The translations under genes were made by a program, and so were the position numbers. Below are positions 23,291 to 32,030 of a DNA stretch of 64,000 nt, piece by piece (the stretch's first letter is position 1; the number at the start of each line of letters is the position of its first letter). Source of the DNA: Paenibacillus azoreducens (lineage in GTDB: Bacteria; Bacillota; Bacilli; Paenibacillales; Paenibacillaceae). The notes beneath the pieces were generated by a model, which ran no database searches, was not told the DNA's origin, and saw only the letters and a program-made list of their open reading frames with translations. Location of the stretch: contig NZ_AP025343.1 of assembly GCF_021654775.1 (NCBI RefSeq), positions 4,121,501 to 4,185,500 of the forward strand. The letters run 5' to 3'.

Positions 23291-25060
23291 TCAATTGAAA
23301 GTTTGGCATTCCATATCAGCCTGCTCTTCTTGCTGAAGCTGTGCATGGTATAGGGCATGATATCGCCCGCCAGCCGAGAGCAGCGCATGATGCGTGCCCT
23401 TTTCCACAAGCTCTCCGTTTTCCATTACCAGGATCAAATCGGCATTTTGGACCGTAGAGAGGCGGTGGGCAATGACCAGCGTCGTTCTGCCGACCATCAG
23501 CTTCGTCAGCGCGTCCTGTACAATCCTTTCGGACTCATTGTCCAGAGCAGCGGTAGCTTCATCCAGCAGCAAAATCGGCGCGTCGCGCAAGATCGCCCTG
23601 GCGATTGCGATTCTTTGTTTTTGTCCGCCGGAAAGCCGGGACCCGCGCTCGCCAATTTCGGTATCGAATCCTTGCGGCAGTTTCATAATAAAATCGTAAG
23701 CGTTGGCCTGTTTCGCAGCCGCTACGATTTCCTCCTCCCCCGCCGACCGGTTGCCGTCCAAAATATTGTCCCGGATCGTTCCCGACAACAAAACGGATTC
23801 CTGCGGAACCAAAGAGAAATAGTCCCGATATTCCCTTAAACCGAGCGTGTTTACATCTTTGCCGTCAATTTTGATCGAACCTGTCGTCGGAAGATATAGA
23901 CCCAGGAGAAGTTTGAACAAGGTGGACTTGCCACCCCCGCTGGCGCCGACAATCGCAACCGTCTGTCCCGCATACACATGAAAACCGACATCATGAAGAG
24001 CCGGAGCATCAGCAGAGTCTGTATAGGAAAATCCGACGGAAGACATGGCGAGCTCACTAAAAGATGTTTTGGCGCGGCCTTCCGACGGGAGTTCTGCATA
24101 TTCCTTGGGAGTATCGATCACCTGAAAAATCCGCTCCGCTCCTGCCAAAGCCTGCTGCATGCTGGACCATAACGACGGCAAGACTGAAAACGGATTGACC
24201 AAATAGTTCATCAGTTGAATAAATGCAAGCATAGCACCAACCTCCAAACTGCCTTTGGCCACAAAAAATCCGGCGAGCAATATTGCGATCATGATCGTGA
24301 TGATTGCAATTCCACCCGACACCGCAGCTGCGGCACCTTGCGTCATCCCTTGACTGCGTTCAATCGCCGCAATTTCCGTGCTGTATTGCCGATACTGCTT
24401 CGAAATCTTTTTCTCCAGTCCAAAAATTTTGTACAACACACTGGCTCCAAGCACATCCTGCAAAAAGGAGGTTCCTTTGCTCATTGCTTCCTGCAGACGT
24501 GTGCCTTTCTTGCGCATCGACTCGCCAAACAGCTTGCCTACAAGAATCATCAGCGGTCCGACGCAGATCGTGATCAATGCTAGCGGCCAATGAATATTCA
24601 GCAGGTAGATAAATGCGCATAAGGCGAGCAGCGGATTTTTGAGCAATCCCATAATAATGTTGCCGGCCGCCTCACCAACGGCTTGATTGTCGCTGGTGAA
24701 CCTAGCCAATAAATCCCCGGTATGAGTCTGGTCATAATAGGTCTGCGGAAACCGCAAAACATGGTCCATCGTATCCAGACGGATATCGTTTCTGACCTTA
24801 AGCGAAGCTTTTTGTTTCAGGTATGTATCAAAAAACGAGGTCAAGCTGCTGCCAACCAATATCACGGCACCCATCAGAATCAACATGGGCCAACGTTCAA
24901 CTTCAAACTTTACGGCGGCATTTGTAATCAGCGATAAAAACCATGCAACTGAAAGCTCCAGCGCGATCCCCACCAGCATGGTCGTGATTAACCCGGCATA
25001 GAGCATTTTATATTTGCCCATATATTTTAACAGCCGGAAAAACGGACTCTCTTTCTTCAT
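23291..25060 (-). CDS. ABC exporter half-transporter (MsbA/LmrA-like)
   Basis: The 589-aa protein has a six-helix transmembrane domain (about residues 15-320) and a C-terminal nucleotide-binding domain. The latter has Walker A GASGGGKST (about 378), the Q-loop in VPQESVLL, the signature LSGGQKQRIAIARAIL (about 485), Walker B ILLLDEATAAL and the H-loop IAHRLST. It is a single half-transporter gene without partner, so a homodimer exporting lipid, drug or peptide is expected. The ribosome site is GAGG 6 nt before the ATG. No substrate clue exists in the neighbourhood. Confidence 0.93.
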   Translation of the reverse strand: MKKESPFFRLLKYMGKYKMLYAGLITTMLVGIALELSVAWFLSLITNAAVKFEVERWPMLILMGAVILVGSSLTSFFDTYLKQKASLKVRNDIRLDTMDHVLRFPQTYYDQTHTGDLLARFTSDNQAVGEAAGNIIMGLLKNPLLALCAFIYLLNIHWPLALITICVGPLMILVGKLFGESMRKKGTRLQEAMSKGTSFLQDVLGASVLYKIFGLEKKISKQYRQYSTEIAAIERSQGMTQGAAAAVSGGIAIITIMIAILLAGFFVAKGSLEVGAMLAFIQLMNYLVNPFSVLPSLWSSMQQALAGAERIFQVIDTPKEYAELPSEGRAKTSFSELAMSSVGFSYTDSADAPALHDVGFHVYAGQTVAIVGASGGGKSTLFKLLLGLYLPTTGSIKIDGKDVNTLGLREYRDYFSLVPQESVLLSGTIRDNILDGNRSAGEEEIVAAAKQANAYDFIMKLPQGFDTEIGERGSRLSGGQKQRIAIARAILRDAPILLLDEATAALDNESERIVQDALTKLMVGRTTLVIAHRLSTVQNADLILVMENGELVEKGTHHALLSAGGRYHALYHAQLQQEEQADMECQTFN

Positions 25061-25378
25061 AAAACACCTCTCTCTGAATATCTGGAACCGCTTTCGTTTC
25101 AGCCTATAAAATGTCCCCCCTTTCCCTGCCCAGCAAGTATAAACGATCTGACCTTTCGTGTGAATATGTCGTTTTTAAGGCTGTCAGTGGCGTTATGCCC
25201 TGGTGTATTCAATGCTGCAGCAAAAATGACATATCCTTTTTTCGGTAAAATGCATGTAGCGATATTTGTCATAGTCCGGCATTGCGATAAAAATGATAAT
25301 CTAAACTGATAAGATTTTTTTATAACTTAGGATATTGCAAAATATTCACCTAAAAAGAGAGAAAAGAAGGCCCGGGCC
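25061..25378. other. Intergenic region, divergent promoters only
   Basis: A 318-nt gap between the divergent ABC exporter and yitT-type genes. It is AT-rich toward the yitT side. No repeat, RNA or clear palindrome was seen; it is expected to contain the two promoters. Confidence 0.4.
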
Positions 25379-26251
25379 ATGAATCAAAATCAACACTTAC
25401 CTTTTATCAGTAATCCGATCAAATCGATATTCAAACCAATGCAGGAGGTCGGCGTCATTCTCTTTTCCTCCCTGCTTGTGGCCGCCGGTCTCAATTTATT
25501 CCTGATCCCCCATCAGCTTTTATCCGGCGGGGTTACGGGGGTTGCTTCCATCATTGGTTATATAACCGGATGGAATATTTCCATCGTTTATTTTTTGCTG
25601 AATGTTCCTCTTATCTTCTGGGGATGGAAGGCCATAGGAAGAAGATATATCGTCCTTAGCTGCGTCTCGGTCGTCAGCACCACTTGGTTTATGGCTTTAA
25701 TTCCCGTCATCCGGGTAACCAAAGACCCTATTCTGGCCGCCGTATTCGGCGGCATCATTTCGGCGGCGGGAATCGGCTATTCGCTGCGGGTCGGCGGTTC
25801 TACCGGCGGCTTCGATATCCTCGGCTCCATCGTAACGCGCAAACGGGACGTTCCGATGGGAAATATCCTGTTCCTCATGAACGGCATAGTGATTTTGGCG
25901 CTTGGCTTTTTCCGGAGCTGGGACCTGGCGCTTTACTCCATGCTGTCTACGTTTGTGAAGGGAAAAGTGGTTGACATGATCCATGTCGGGCATATCAAAG
26001 TCACCTGTTTCATCATTACCAAGCAAAAAGATCAGATGCTTTGTCAGCTGCGAAAGCTGCACCATGGAATAACCTGCATTCATACCGAGGGCGGGTACAG
26101 CGAGCAAGAAAACTACACGCTTATGACGGTAACCACTCGTTATGAACTGGCAGCCGTCCGAAAAACGGTAGCCCAAACCGACCCTAATGCTTTCATGAAT
26201 GTGGTTCTGTCCACGGAAATTCTCGGACGTTTTGCGAAACCGAAGCTTTAG
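25379..26251 (+). CDS. YitT family membrane protein
   Basis: The 290-aa protein combines an N-terminal DUF161 membrane part of five to six helices (LLVAAGLNLFLIPHQLLSGGVTG, VGGSTGGFDILGSIVTRK) with a C-terminal soluble DUF2179 domain (about residues 210-285, TCFIITKQKDQMLCQLRKLHHGITCIHTEGGYS region). This is the YitT/YqfU/YpjC architecture common in Bacillales, often in several paralogues, with no established function. AGAAGG lies about 8 nt before the ATG. It is monocistronic. Confidence 0.92.
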   Translation: MNQNQHLPFISNPIKSIFKPMQEVGVILFSSLLVAAGLNLFLIPHQLLSGGVTGVASIIGYITGWNISIVYFLLNVPLIFWGWKAIGRRYIVLSCVSVVSTTWFMALIPVIRVTKDPILAAVFGGIISAAGIGYSLRVGGSTGGFDILGSIVTRKRDVPMGNILFLMNGIVILALGFFRSWDLALYSMLSTFVKGKVVDMIHVGHIKVTCFIITKQKDQMLCQLRKLHHGITCIHTEGGYSEQENYTLMTVTTRYELAAVRKTVAQTDPNAFMNVVLSTEILGRFAKPKL

Positions 26252-26381
26252 CGGCTCTTCCTTTATCGGAGCTGCAGCTTCGTTAAGAATCAAATCGTTA
26301 CATTTGCAACGCCTACAGAGAGGCGCCTTGATCAACATAATTTTCTCACGTTTAGATGTATTTTTCAGCATCCTGGCAGCC

Positions 26382-27920
26382 TCAAAATTCCCGCAGCTCG
26401 TGGAATGGCCGGAACAACACTTCGTCATCGATGTTGACGCCGGCGGATTCCAGCTGCTGTTTGGCGGTTTGCAGCAAATCGGCCAACACCATGTAAATTT
26501 CTTCGCGCTCAACCGTTTCGATAAAGCCGGTTCGCCGGTCCATTTTGTTGAAAGCTTCCGTATAATTCAAGACGGTCGATCGCAGCTCCTGCTTCAATCT
26601 CTCGATATCGGCTGCACCGCCTTGCGTTTGCTTTACGACGGAATGAATAGCGGCAATGGTCTTTTTGTAGACGTCAGCCGCTTTTTTCGCGTTGGCGGCG
26701 GTAATATGCTCCCGTCCGTCCCAGTCACGGAAAGGATTCAACAGATTTTCCCTTAACCACTCCGGCTTGCGTGGTTTGGTAATAGAAAGATCCAGGCCTT
26801 TGCCGATTTCTTTTTTATACTTTTCCTTAACCGCTTTGGCCGTATCCGCAGGCAGACTGGTCAACCATAACCAGGTCAATTGCGGGAATTGATCGGGTTC
26901 AGGAAACTGTTCGCCGGTAAATCCAAAGAGGTCGAATGTGCTGAAATATTTCAGCCCGACAAGTTGGGCAAGGCTCTCCATATTCGTGACCATTCCCGGC
27001 TTTCCCCACAGGCGCAATTCGTTAAGAGCCGGGTAGCATTGTACGATTTGCCGCATATCCAGCTCTTGGATGCCATTCAAATGGAGGGCGCCAAGTCGTT
27101 CAAGGCCGCGGCCGAAAGGTTTTCCTTCAGAAAAGTTGGCCGTCATCCATCGTCCGCCTTCATAGGCGTAAATCGTTAATCCGGCTGAATCAGAACCATA
27201 TAAAGAAAGCTGGCCGGCGTTTGGATTCAGATGCAATTCTTCTAGCAATTCAACCTGCAACATGATTCTCTCCAAATTACTGCTCTTTACATCGATGACC
27301 CTACATCCATGATTCTCCCATTGCAGTTCGTTAATGAACGGATTACGGTTCACGAACGACAACAGGGAATCATAAGGTTTTTTGGCTATGATCCGGGTCA
27401 AACATGGCAGCTTGTCCAGCTCTGACCAATCATCAAGTCCCTGCAAAACTTCATCGTCAATGAAGTGGGTCGATCTTTGCAGACTCCGTCCTCCCACTTC
27501 GACCATCGAATTGTCATTGGCTGCTTCCTTAAACGCCTTTCGGCGTTCTTCCGGGATAGCTTCCCATCTCAGCTGCCTGTATATGCTGTCCCCGACGTTC
27601 CATGTTCCGTAACTATTCGTTTTGCCATCTGTAATCGGAGGAATATTGCCGACTTTTATATAATTCTTCGGCACGTTTCCTCCAACATAGCTGAGTTCCA
27701 AATTTTTGTCCCAAAAAAAGAAATCGCCATACAATGGCTGCATCTTCCCCAGTTCGTCTTCGCGAGGCAGCTCTTCCCCGGTCCAATCCAGTTCCAAGAG
27801 CGCCACCAGGTCATGCGATTTGGACTTCCCCTCCGCTTTAACCCCCGTAATCTGGCAAGCGGTATACTGGCGCAGTTTTTCGATGTATACACAATAAACG
27901 TCCCCAACGTTCGGCTTCAT
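26382..27920 (-). CDS. Uncharacterised protein with N-terminal Imm26-like segment and leucine-rich middle
   Basis: ATG 27920 (AAAGGG seven bases upstream) gives 512 residues. Residues 1-90 form a beta-rich start (VGDVYCVYIEKLRQYTACQITGV, then ALLELDWTG) resembling immunity-protein-26-like modules. Residues about 140-360 show irregular leucine-rich strands (ELHLNPNAGQLSLYGSD, ALHLNGIQELDMRQI, ELRLWGKPGM). The C-terminus is helical, with the fixed sentence EWLRENLLNPFRDWDGREHI and a FNKMDRRTGFIETVEREEI segment. I recall long homologues in Paenibacillus but no assigned function. No signal peptide or membrane segment is seen, so it is cytosolic. It stands alone between YitT and the nucleoside kinases. 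Confidence 0.7.
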   Translation of the reverse strand: MKPNVGDVYCVYIEKLRQYTACQITGVKAEGKSKSHDLVALLELDWTGEELPREDELGKMQPLYGDFFFWDKNLELSYVGGNVPKNYIKVGNIPPITDGKTNSYGTWNVGDSIYRQLRWEAIPEERRKAFKEAANDNSMVEVGGRSLQRSTHFIDDEVLQGLDDWSELDKLPCLTRIIAKKPYDSLLSFVNRNPFINELQWENHGCRVIDVKSSNLERIMLQVELLEELHLNPNAGQLSLYGSDSAGLTIYAYEGGRWMTANFSEGKPFGRGLERLGALHLNGIQELDMRQIVQCYPALNELRLWGKPGMVTNMESLAQLVGLKYFSTFDLFGFTGEQFPEPDQFPQLTWLWLTSLPADTAKAVKEKYKKEIGKGLDLSITKPRKPEWLRENLLNPFRDWDGREHITAANAKKAADVYKKTIAAIHSVVKQTQGGAADIERLKQELRSTVLNYTEAFNKMDRRTGFIETVEREEIYMVLADLLQTAKQQLESAGVNIDDEVLFRPFHELREF

Positions 27921-28042
27921 CCCATCACCCTTTCGCTGCATGCGTAACGTATAAGATCCACTGTACAGCGAACTTTTTGAGAGGACAATCAGTCAGAAGT
28001 ACGAATTGGAAATTCGAGGGCTGTTATTTGCTTGTTAAAACA

Positions 28043-28080
28043 AAACGAAAGCGGGCAGTATAATTCGCCAGCTTTCGTTT
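28043..28080 (-). terminator. Intrinsic terminator of the deoxynucleoside kinase operon
   Basis: AAACGAAAGC pairs with GCTTTCGTTT around an inner GGC/GCC stem. On the minus strand the sequence continues TTGTTTTAAC. It lies 13 nt after the kinase stop codon. Confidence 0.8.
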
Positions 28081-28092
28081 ATTCCTGTTCCT

Positions 28093-28734
28093 TTATGATC
28101 GACGGATGATTTCTCCAACCTTCATCAATATGCCGGACATGGATTCGGGATCATGCACATCATAATCATCGATATTTAAGCGCAGTACCGGACATGCATC
28201 AAATTCATGAATCCAGGCCGAATATCTCTCATACATCCGTTCCCAGTACGAAACGTCCGTCTGAATTTCCATCTCGCGGCCGCGTTCCTTGATCCGGTTC
28301 AAAATCGACGGCAGGCTGCCTTCAAGATAAATCAGCACGTCAGGATGCGGGAAATACGGAGTCATCACCATGGCTTTAAAAAGACTAGTGTAGGTTTCAA
28401 AATCCGTTTCCGACATGGTGCCTTGATCCGCATGCATTTTGGCGAAGATACCGGTATCTTCATAAATGGAGCGGTCTTGAACAAATCCGCCGCCCAATTC
28501 AAAAATCCTTTTCTGTTCTTTAAACCGTTCCGCCAGGAAAAAAATTTGCAGATGGAAACTCCATCTTTCAAAATCATGATAAAACTTTTCCAGATACGGA
28601 TTATGTTCAACCTGCTCCAGCGAAGTTTTGAAGCCCAGCCGGTCCGCCAAAGCAGCCGTTAAGGTTGATTTGCCGACGCCGACAGTGCCTGCCACCGTAA
28701 TAATGGCATTCTCCGGGATATGATATTGGTTCAT
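28093..28734 (-). CDS. dck: Deoxyadenosine/deoxycytidine kinase
   Basis: The 213-aa enzyme has the deoxynucleoside kinase fold: P-loop GTVGVGKST (residues 16-24), LEQVEHNPYLEKFYHDFERWSFHLQIFFL (substrate pocket, about 39-67), the QDRSIYED catalytic motif with the ERS-type Arg, and the lid arginines in RIKERGREME. Together with the downstream partner it resembles the Bacillus dck/dgk pair, which phosphorylates deoxyadenosine/deoxycytidine and deoxyguanosine respectively in nucleoside salvage. Assignment of dck rather than dgk rests on gene order and length and is tentative. Its ATG overlaps the stop of the upstream kinase by 4 nt. Confidence 0.85.
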   Translation of the reverse strand: MNQYHIPENAIITVAGTVGVGKSTLTAALADRLGFKTSLEQVEHNPYLEKFYHDFERWSFHLQIFFLAERFKEQKRIFELGGGFVQDRSIYEDTGIFAKMHADQGTMSETDFETYTSLFKAMVMTPYFPHPDVLIYLEGSLPSILNRIKERGREMEIQTDVSYWERMYERYSAWIHEFDACPVLRLNIDDYDVHDPESMSGILMKVGEIIRRS

Positions 28735-29354
28735 TCCATATGCTCCTTCAGTTGAGAGACGATCTCTTCAAATTGTTTTTTGTTTTCGACAAAATCGACT
28801 GCGTTTCCGTCAATCGCAATGATAACGGTGGAAGGCTCGCGCGTTGCAAGGTCTGCCATTGCGGCATCATAATCCTCTATCAACTGCTGCAGATAACCCG
28901 GATCCATCCCATCTTCGAAAGTCCGCCCCCGTTTGGCAATCCTTTGCTGAAGCGTATCCAGGCTGGCCTTGATATAGAAAATGATATTCGGCTTTGGCAG
29001 GTCATCCGTCAGGACATGATATATTTGCCGGTATTTTTCCCTCTCAATACCGCTTAAGGTCCTGTTGCTGAATATGAGATTTTTATAAATATGATAGTCG
29101 GAAATAACAGGTTTTCCTTGATTGATATATTCGCTTGCGGTTTCTTTCAACTGCTTGTACCGATTGCAGAGAAAAAACATCTCGAGCTGGAAACTCCAAT
29201 CATCCATGTTCCGATAGAATTTATCGATGAACGGGTTTTCCTCTACGATTTCCTTGATGATCGGCAGTTTGATTCTCTCCGCCAGCATCGAAGCCAGCGT
29301 CGTTTTCCCCGCTCCGATCGGACCTTCAACAGCAATAAATGGCGTTCGTTTCAT
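28731..29354 (-). CDS. dgk: Deoxyguanosine kinase-type deoxynucleoside kinase
   Basis: Starting at ATG 29354 (GGAAGG eight bases before) the protein has 207 residues, the same as B. subtilis Dgk; a TTG at 29375 would add seven residues. Motifs are P-loop GPIGAGKTT (residues 11-19), EIVEENPFIDKFYRNMDDWSFQLEMFFL, the DYHIYKNLIF segment that takes the place of the usual DRS motif, and the lid RIAKRGRTFE. It phosphorylates purine deoxynucleosides to the monophosphates. It is the first gene of the two-gene operon. Confidence 0.85.
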   Translation of the reverse strand: MKRTPFIAVEGPIGAGKTTLASMLAERIKLPIIKEIVEENPFIDKFYRNMDDWSFQLEMFFLCNRYKQLKETASEYINQGKPVISDYHIYKNLIFSNRTLSGIEREKYRQIYHVLTDDLPKPNIIFYIKASLDTLQQRIAKRGRTFEDGMDPGYLQQLIEDYDAAMADLATREPSTVIIAIDGNAVDFVENKKQFEEIVSQLKEHME

Positions 29355-29781
29355 GTATGATGCCTTCCTCCCCAATCACGGTCATGCTTCTCCAAAATCA
29401 ACTTATCTATTGTATCACAGCCAAGGCGGTTTGCTCAGAGAAACTTTTTTGGGCGGGTAAGAAATATCCATACATTATTTGTGCTAAAATAACAGGAAAA
29501 AGTTGAATAACCATTGGTCCGGGTTCGCCCGGATTATTGGTCTAATAGTTACTTTCAGGTAGCTCTGAGTCATTCTCTACCGAAACAGGGTATAGTTTTA
29601 GAGATTTGTTGAGAAGTTTCAGAGGTTTATTGTGAGTCCCATGCCGGTTCACTCAGAGAATATGAAATTTGTAACGTAAGTCTTTTTTTATAAACCTCAG
29701 TAACTTTTAGCAAGCAAAACCGTCTATGTAATTTGAAACGACATCAATGAACCAATATATGGTTTTCGGGAGGACTTGGAC
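29355..29781 (+). promoter_or_regulatory. Long, structured leader upstream of the RCC1-repeat gene
   Basis: This 427-nt gap is divergent between dgk and the RCC1-repeat gene. On the plus strand it holds a stable hairpin, TCCGGG-TTCG-CCCGGA (29518-29533, extended imperfectly to 29510-29541). CTCTGAGT (29563-29570) is complementary to ACTCAGAG (29651-29658), and GAGGTTTAT (29622-29630) is complementary to ATAAACCTC (29690-29698). The latter two pairings interlock. GGCGGTTTGCTCAGAGAA near 29426 and GCCGGTTCACTCAGAGAA near 29643 are near-direct repeats. It matches no riboswitch class I know. Confidence 0.5.
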
Positions 29782-31311
29782 ATGCACAAATATTATAATT
29801 CTTCTACAGCTATTAGACATCGCTCAGCTGCGGTTTTGATTGCCGGTTTGGCAATATTTGCAGGAGGAACTTCCTTATCCGCAGCAGGTGCTCTGCCTGT
29901 TAATGATGTTTTTTCCACTACTTCTGCAGATTCTTCCGTTACTTCTTCGGGATCGGCAGCATCCGCTTCCATTCGTCAATCCACTGCCGGAACCGCATTT
30001 ATTCAAGTAACAGCCGGCACTTACTATTCTGTCGGATTGAGGGCAGACGGAAGCGTATGGACATGGGGACGCAACCTCCTTGGTGAACTTGGCCTGCCGG
30101 ATGCAGCAGTCGCAAGCATAAGCGCCCCTGTACGATTGAACCATCTCACAGACATTGTATCGATTGCAACCAGCGGCTCCGGTTACCAGCTTGCGGTGAA
30201 GCAAGACGGAACCGTGTGGGAATGGGGAAAAAAATCTGATAGTTCTACAGAAACGCAAACCCCCCGCCAAATTCCCGCTTTAACGGATGTTTCCCAGGTT
30301 TCGGCTATGGGGAGCGTTAACTATGCCTTGAAACGTGATGGTACAGTATGGGCATGGACACGAAATCAAGAAACATACGAGCCCGGCACGCCGGTGAGAG
30401 TGCAAGGATTAGCGAAGATTACAAGCATCAGTGTCGCTGATAATAAGGTTTATGCTCTTGATTCGGCAGGTGTTCTCTGGATTTTTTCCAATAAATTCGA
30501 AGATAACAAGTTGAAATTATCACCTCCTGCCCGACTTGCCGGCATTCCGGCATTTAAACAGATCTCCACTGCCTCTAACGGTCAAATGTATGGAATTGAT
30601 GCCGCCGGAACGGCCTGGAAATGCACACTCGACATGTCTTCATCGGTCTTGAAACTATCTGCCAAACCTTCCAAAATATTTCCAGAACTAAAGGTAAAGC
30701 AAATCCAGGCTGCGGACGGCTATGCCGTACTGCTTACCACACGGGGCGATGTATGGACATATGGGAAGAAACCTGCAGGTAAGGAAGGGAAAGTTAACGG
30801 CTTGAGAGGAATCAACTCCATTGCCGCCGGAGAATACCACAGCTTGGCGATTGATTCCACCGGGCAAGTGTGGGGCTGGGGAGGGAATAAATGGTATGAG
30901 GTCGGCGTGCCACAAAACAAAACCGATGGGATGGTGTATTTACCCGAAAAGGTCAGAACGCCGGTTACAGTAAAAGTCAACGGCAATTTGCTCGTTTCCT
31001 CTTTTCCCGCCATCATGGATAAGAATCTAGTCAGCATACCGGTTAAAGACATTGCAAAAGCGCTTGATGCCGATCTTGTAGTCACCTCTTCCGCATACGG
31101 AAGCACGTATTGTCTCAAATATAAGCAAGTCACTGTGGCTTTCAAGTCATCACAAACTGAAGCTGAAATGAATGGAAGGAGTATTACTTTGCCCATGCCT
31201 GTTTACACGGAGAACGGTGCAACTATGATCCCCGCTTCCCTGCTCAAAGAAATGGGCTTTGACGTAAAATGGGATTCCACGCGCTCCGAACTGAACATTC
31301 AAAGCCGATAA
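29782..31311 (+). CDS. Secreted RCC1-repeat protein with copper amine oxidase-like (stalk) domain
   Basis: ATG 29782 lies eight bases after GGGAGG, giving 509 residues. A signal peptide (AVLIAGLAIFAGGTSLSAAG) precedes about six RCC1-type blades, each with a variant of GLRADGSVWTWG (residues about 70-390; SLAIDSTGQVWGWG is the last). The C-terminus (about 395-509) is a copper amine oxidase N-terminal-like domain, VKVNGNLLVSSFPAIMD to GFDVKWDSTRSELNI, common as a surface module in Paenibacillus. The role is probably cell-surface binding; no enzymatic residue set is evident. It is monocistronic, with an unusually long structured leader. Confidence 0.88.
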   Translation: MHKYYNSSTAIRHRSAAVLIAGLAIFAGGTSLSAAGALPVNDVFSTTSADSSVTSSGSAASASIRQSTAGTAFIQVTAGTYYSVGLRADGSVWTWGRNLLGELGLPDAAVASISAPVRLNHLTDIVSIATSGSGYQLAVKQDGTVWEWGKKSDSSTETQTPRQIPALTDVSQVSAMGSVNYALKRDGTVWAWTRNQETYEPGTPVRVQGLAKITSISVADNKVYALDSAGVLWIFSNKFEDNKLKLSPPARLAGIPAFKQISTASNGQMYGIDAAGTAWKCTLDMSSSVLKLSAKPSKIFPELKVKQIQAADGYAVLLTTRGDVWTYGKKPAGKEGKVNGLRGINSIAAGEYHSLAIDSTGQVWGWGGNKWYEVGVPQNKTDGMVYLPEKVRTPVTVKVNGNLLVSSFPAIMDKNLVSIPVKDIAKALDADLVVTSSAYGSTYCLKYKQVTVAFKSSQTEAEMNGRSITLPMPVYTENGATMIPASLLKEMGFDVKWDSTRSELNIQSR

Positions 31312-31426
31312 GCATGATACTGCAAAATATCAACGAATATCCCCGGTACGTTCCCAATTCGTCCGGCATATATTGAAAATGGGTAGTAAGACATGGCAAG
31401 CTTTCCGAAATAAATGCAATTTACAC

Positions 31427-31455
31427 TTGACAAGATTCAAAATTAGGATTAAGCT
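31427..31455 (+). promoter_or_regulatory. Putative sigma-A promoter of the M-box/mgtA transcript
   Basis: TTGACA (31427-31432) is separated by 17 nt from TAAGCT (31450-31455, weak -10). It lies about 20 nt upstream of the riboswitch. The region between the RCC1 stop (31311) and this promoter shows nothing else. Confidence 0.55.
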
Positions 31456-31473
31456 TGCGAAGTAATTTAATAG

Positions 31474-31627
31474 TCCTCGTTAGGTGAGGCTCCTATATAA
31501 ACACAGGCCACTGCCCAGAAATATCGAAAGATGCCCATGGGTAGAACAGGGATTGCCGGATTAAGGCTTTTCATAAAGTGGCTAAGAGATGAAAGCATCT
31601 CTTTACGTTGTATAGTGCCAAAACTCG
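31474..31627 (+). ncRNA. M-box (ykoK) magnesium riboswitch
   Basis: The leader shows the conserved M-box blocks in order: CTCGTTAGGTGAGGCTCCTA, then ACACAGGCCACTGCCCAGAA, ATCGAAAGATGCC-ATGGGT, and the closing TAGTGCCAAAACTC. These are the invariant nucleotides of the Mg2+-sensing aptamer. In Bacillales the M-box turns off magnesium transporter genes when magnesium is sufficient. It lies about 400 nt upstream of an MgtA-type ATPase, with a terminator immediately after it (31672-31701). Confidence 0.93.
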
Positions 31628-31671
31628 ACCAGGGGGAAAACGTCAATGTTTTTTGTGTGCGCGTTTATTCG

Positions 31672-31701
31672 ATCCCTCCAGGTCTTTCGGGGGGATTTTT
31701 T
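31672..31701 (+). terminator. Riboswitch expression-platform terminator
   Basis: ATCCCTCC pairs with GGGGGGAT and is followed by TTTTTT. It is located 45 nt after the M-box aptamer. The CCAGGGGG just after the aptamer (about 31629-31636) can compete for CCCTCC, giving a plausible antiterminator. Confidence 0.8.
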
Positions 31702-31732
31702 AGTTGTAATCATAAAGGGGGGAACATGTTCA

Positions 31733-31882
31733 ATGGATAGTGGACCGAGTCATAGTATATTTTCGAAAAATCTGATTCCTGTAACTATACAGAGAGAGCG
31801 CCGTATGCTTTCGCTCATGCATGTTCCCCATACTTTCGATTCTAGCCTACCAATCGGGCTGTATTTAAGTATGCTTATTTGA
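31733..31882 (+). CDS. Possible leader ORF (49 aa) between riboswitch and mgtA
   Basis: An ATG at 31733, 11 nt after AAAGGGGGG, opens a 49-codon frame beginning MDSGPSHSIFSKN and ending LYLSMLI. An alternative ATG at 31726 is closer to the ribosome site and encodes only MFNG. The frame ends 31 nt before a second terminator hairpin, an arrangement like translation-controlled leaders of bacterial mgtA genes. It lacks a proline run. Coding status is uncertain. Confidence 0.35.
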   Translation: MDSGPSHSIFSKNLIPVTIQRERRMLSLMHVPHTFDSSLPIGLYLSMLI

Positions 31883-31913
31883 CATGCCCGCCCTTTGCCT
31901 ACGGTTCGGACGA

Positions 31914-31946
31914 AACGCTCTCTCTGGTTGCGGGGAGAGCGTTTTT
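31914..31946 (+). terminator. Second terminator in the mgtA leader
   Basis: AACGCTCTC pairs with GAGAGCGTT (12-nt loop), followed by TTTT. It lies between the possible leader ORF and mgtA, 85 nt before the mgtA start. Two strong terminators in series imply two readthrough decisions. Confidence 0.85.
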
Positions 31947-32030
31947 TGCGTCCACTTCACTTCACTTTAATGCAAAATGAATCAGGCAGCTATCACAAGT
32001 GAAGTTTTGCCGAACCGGGAGGTATTACCC

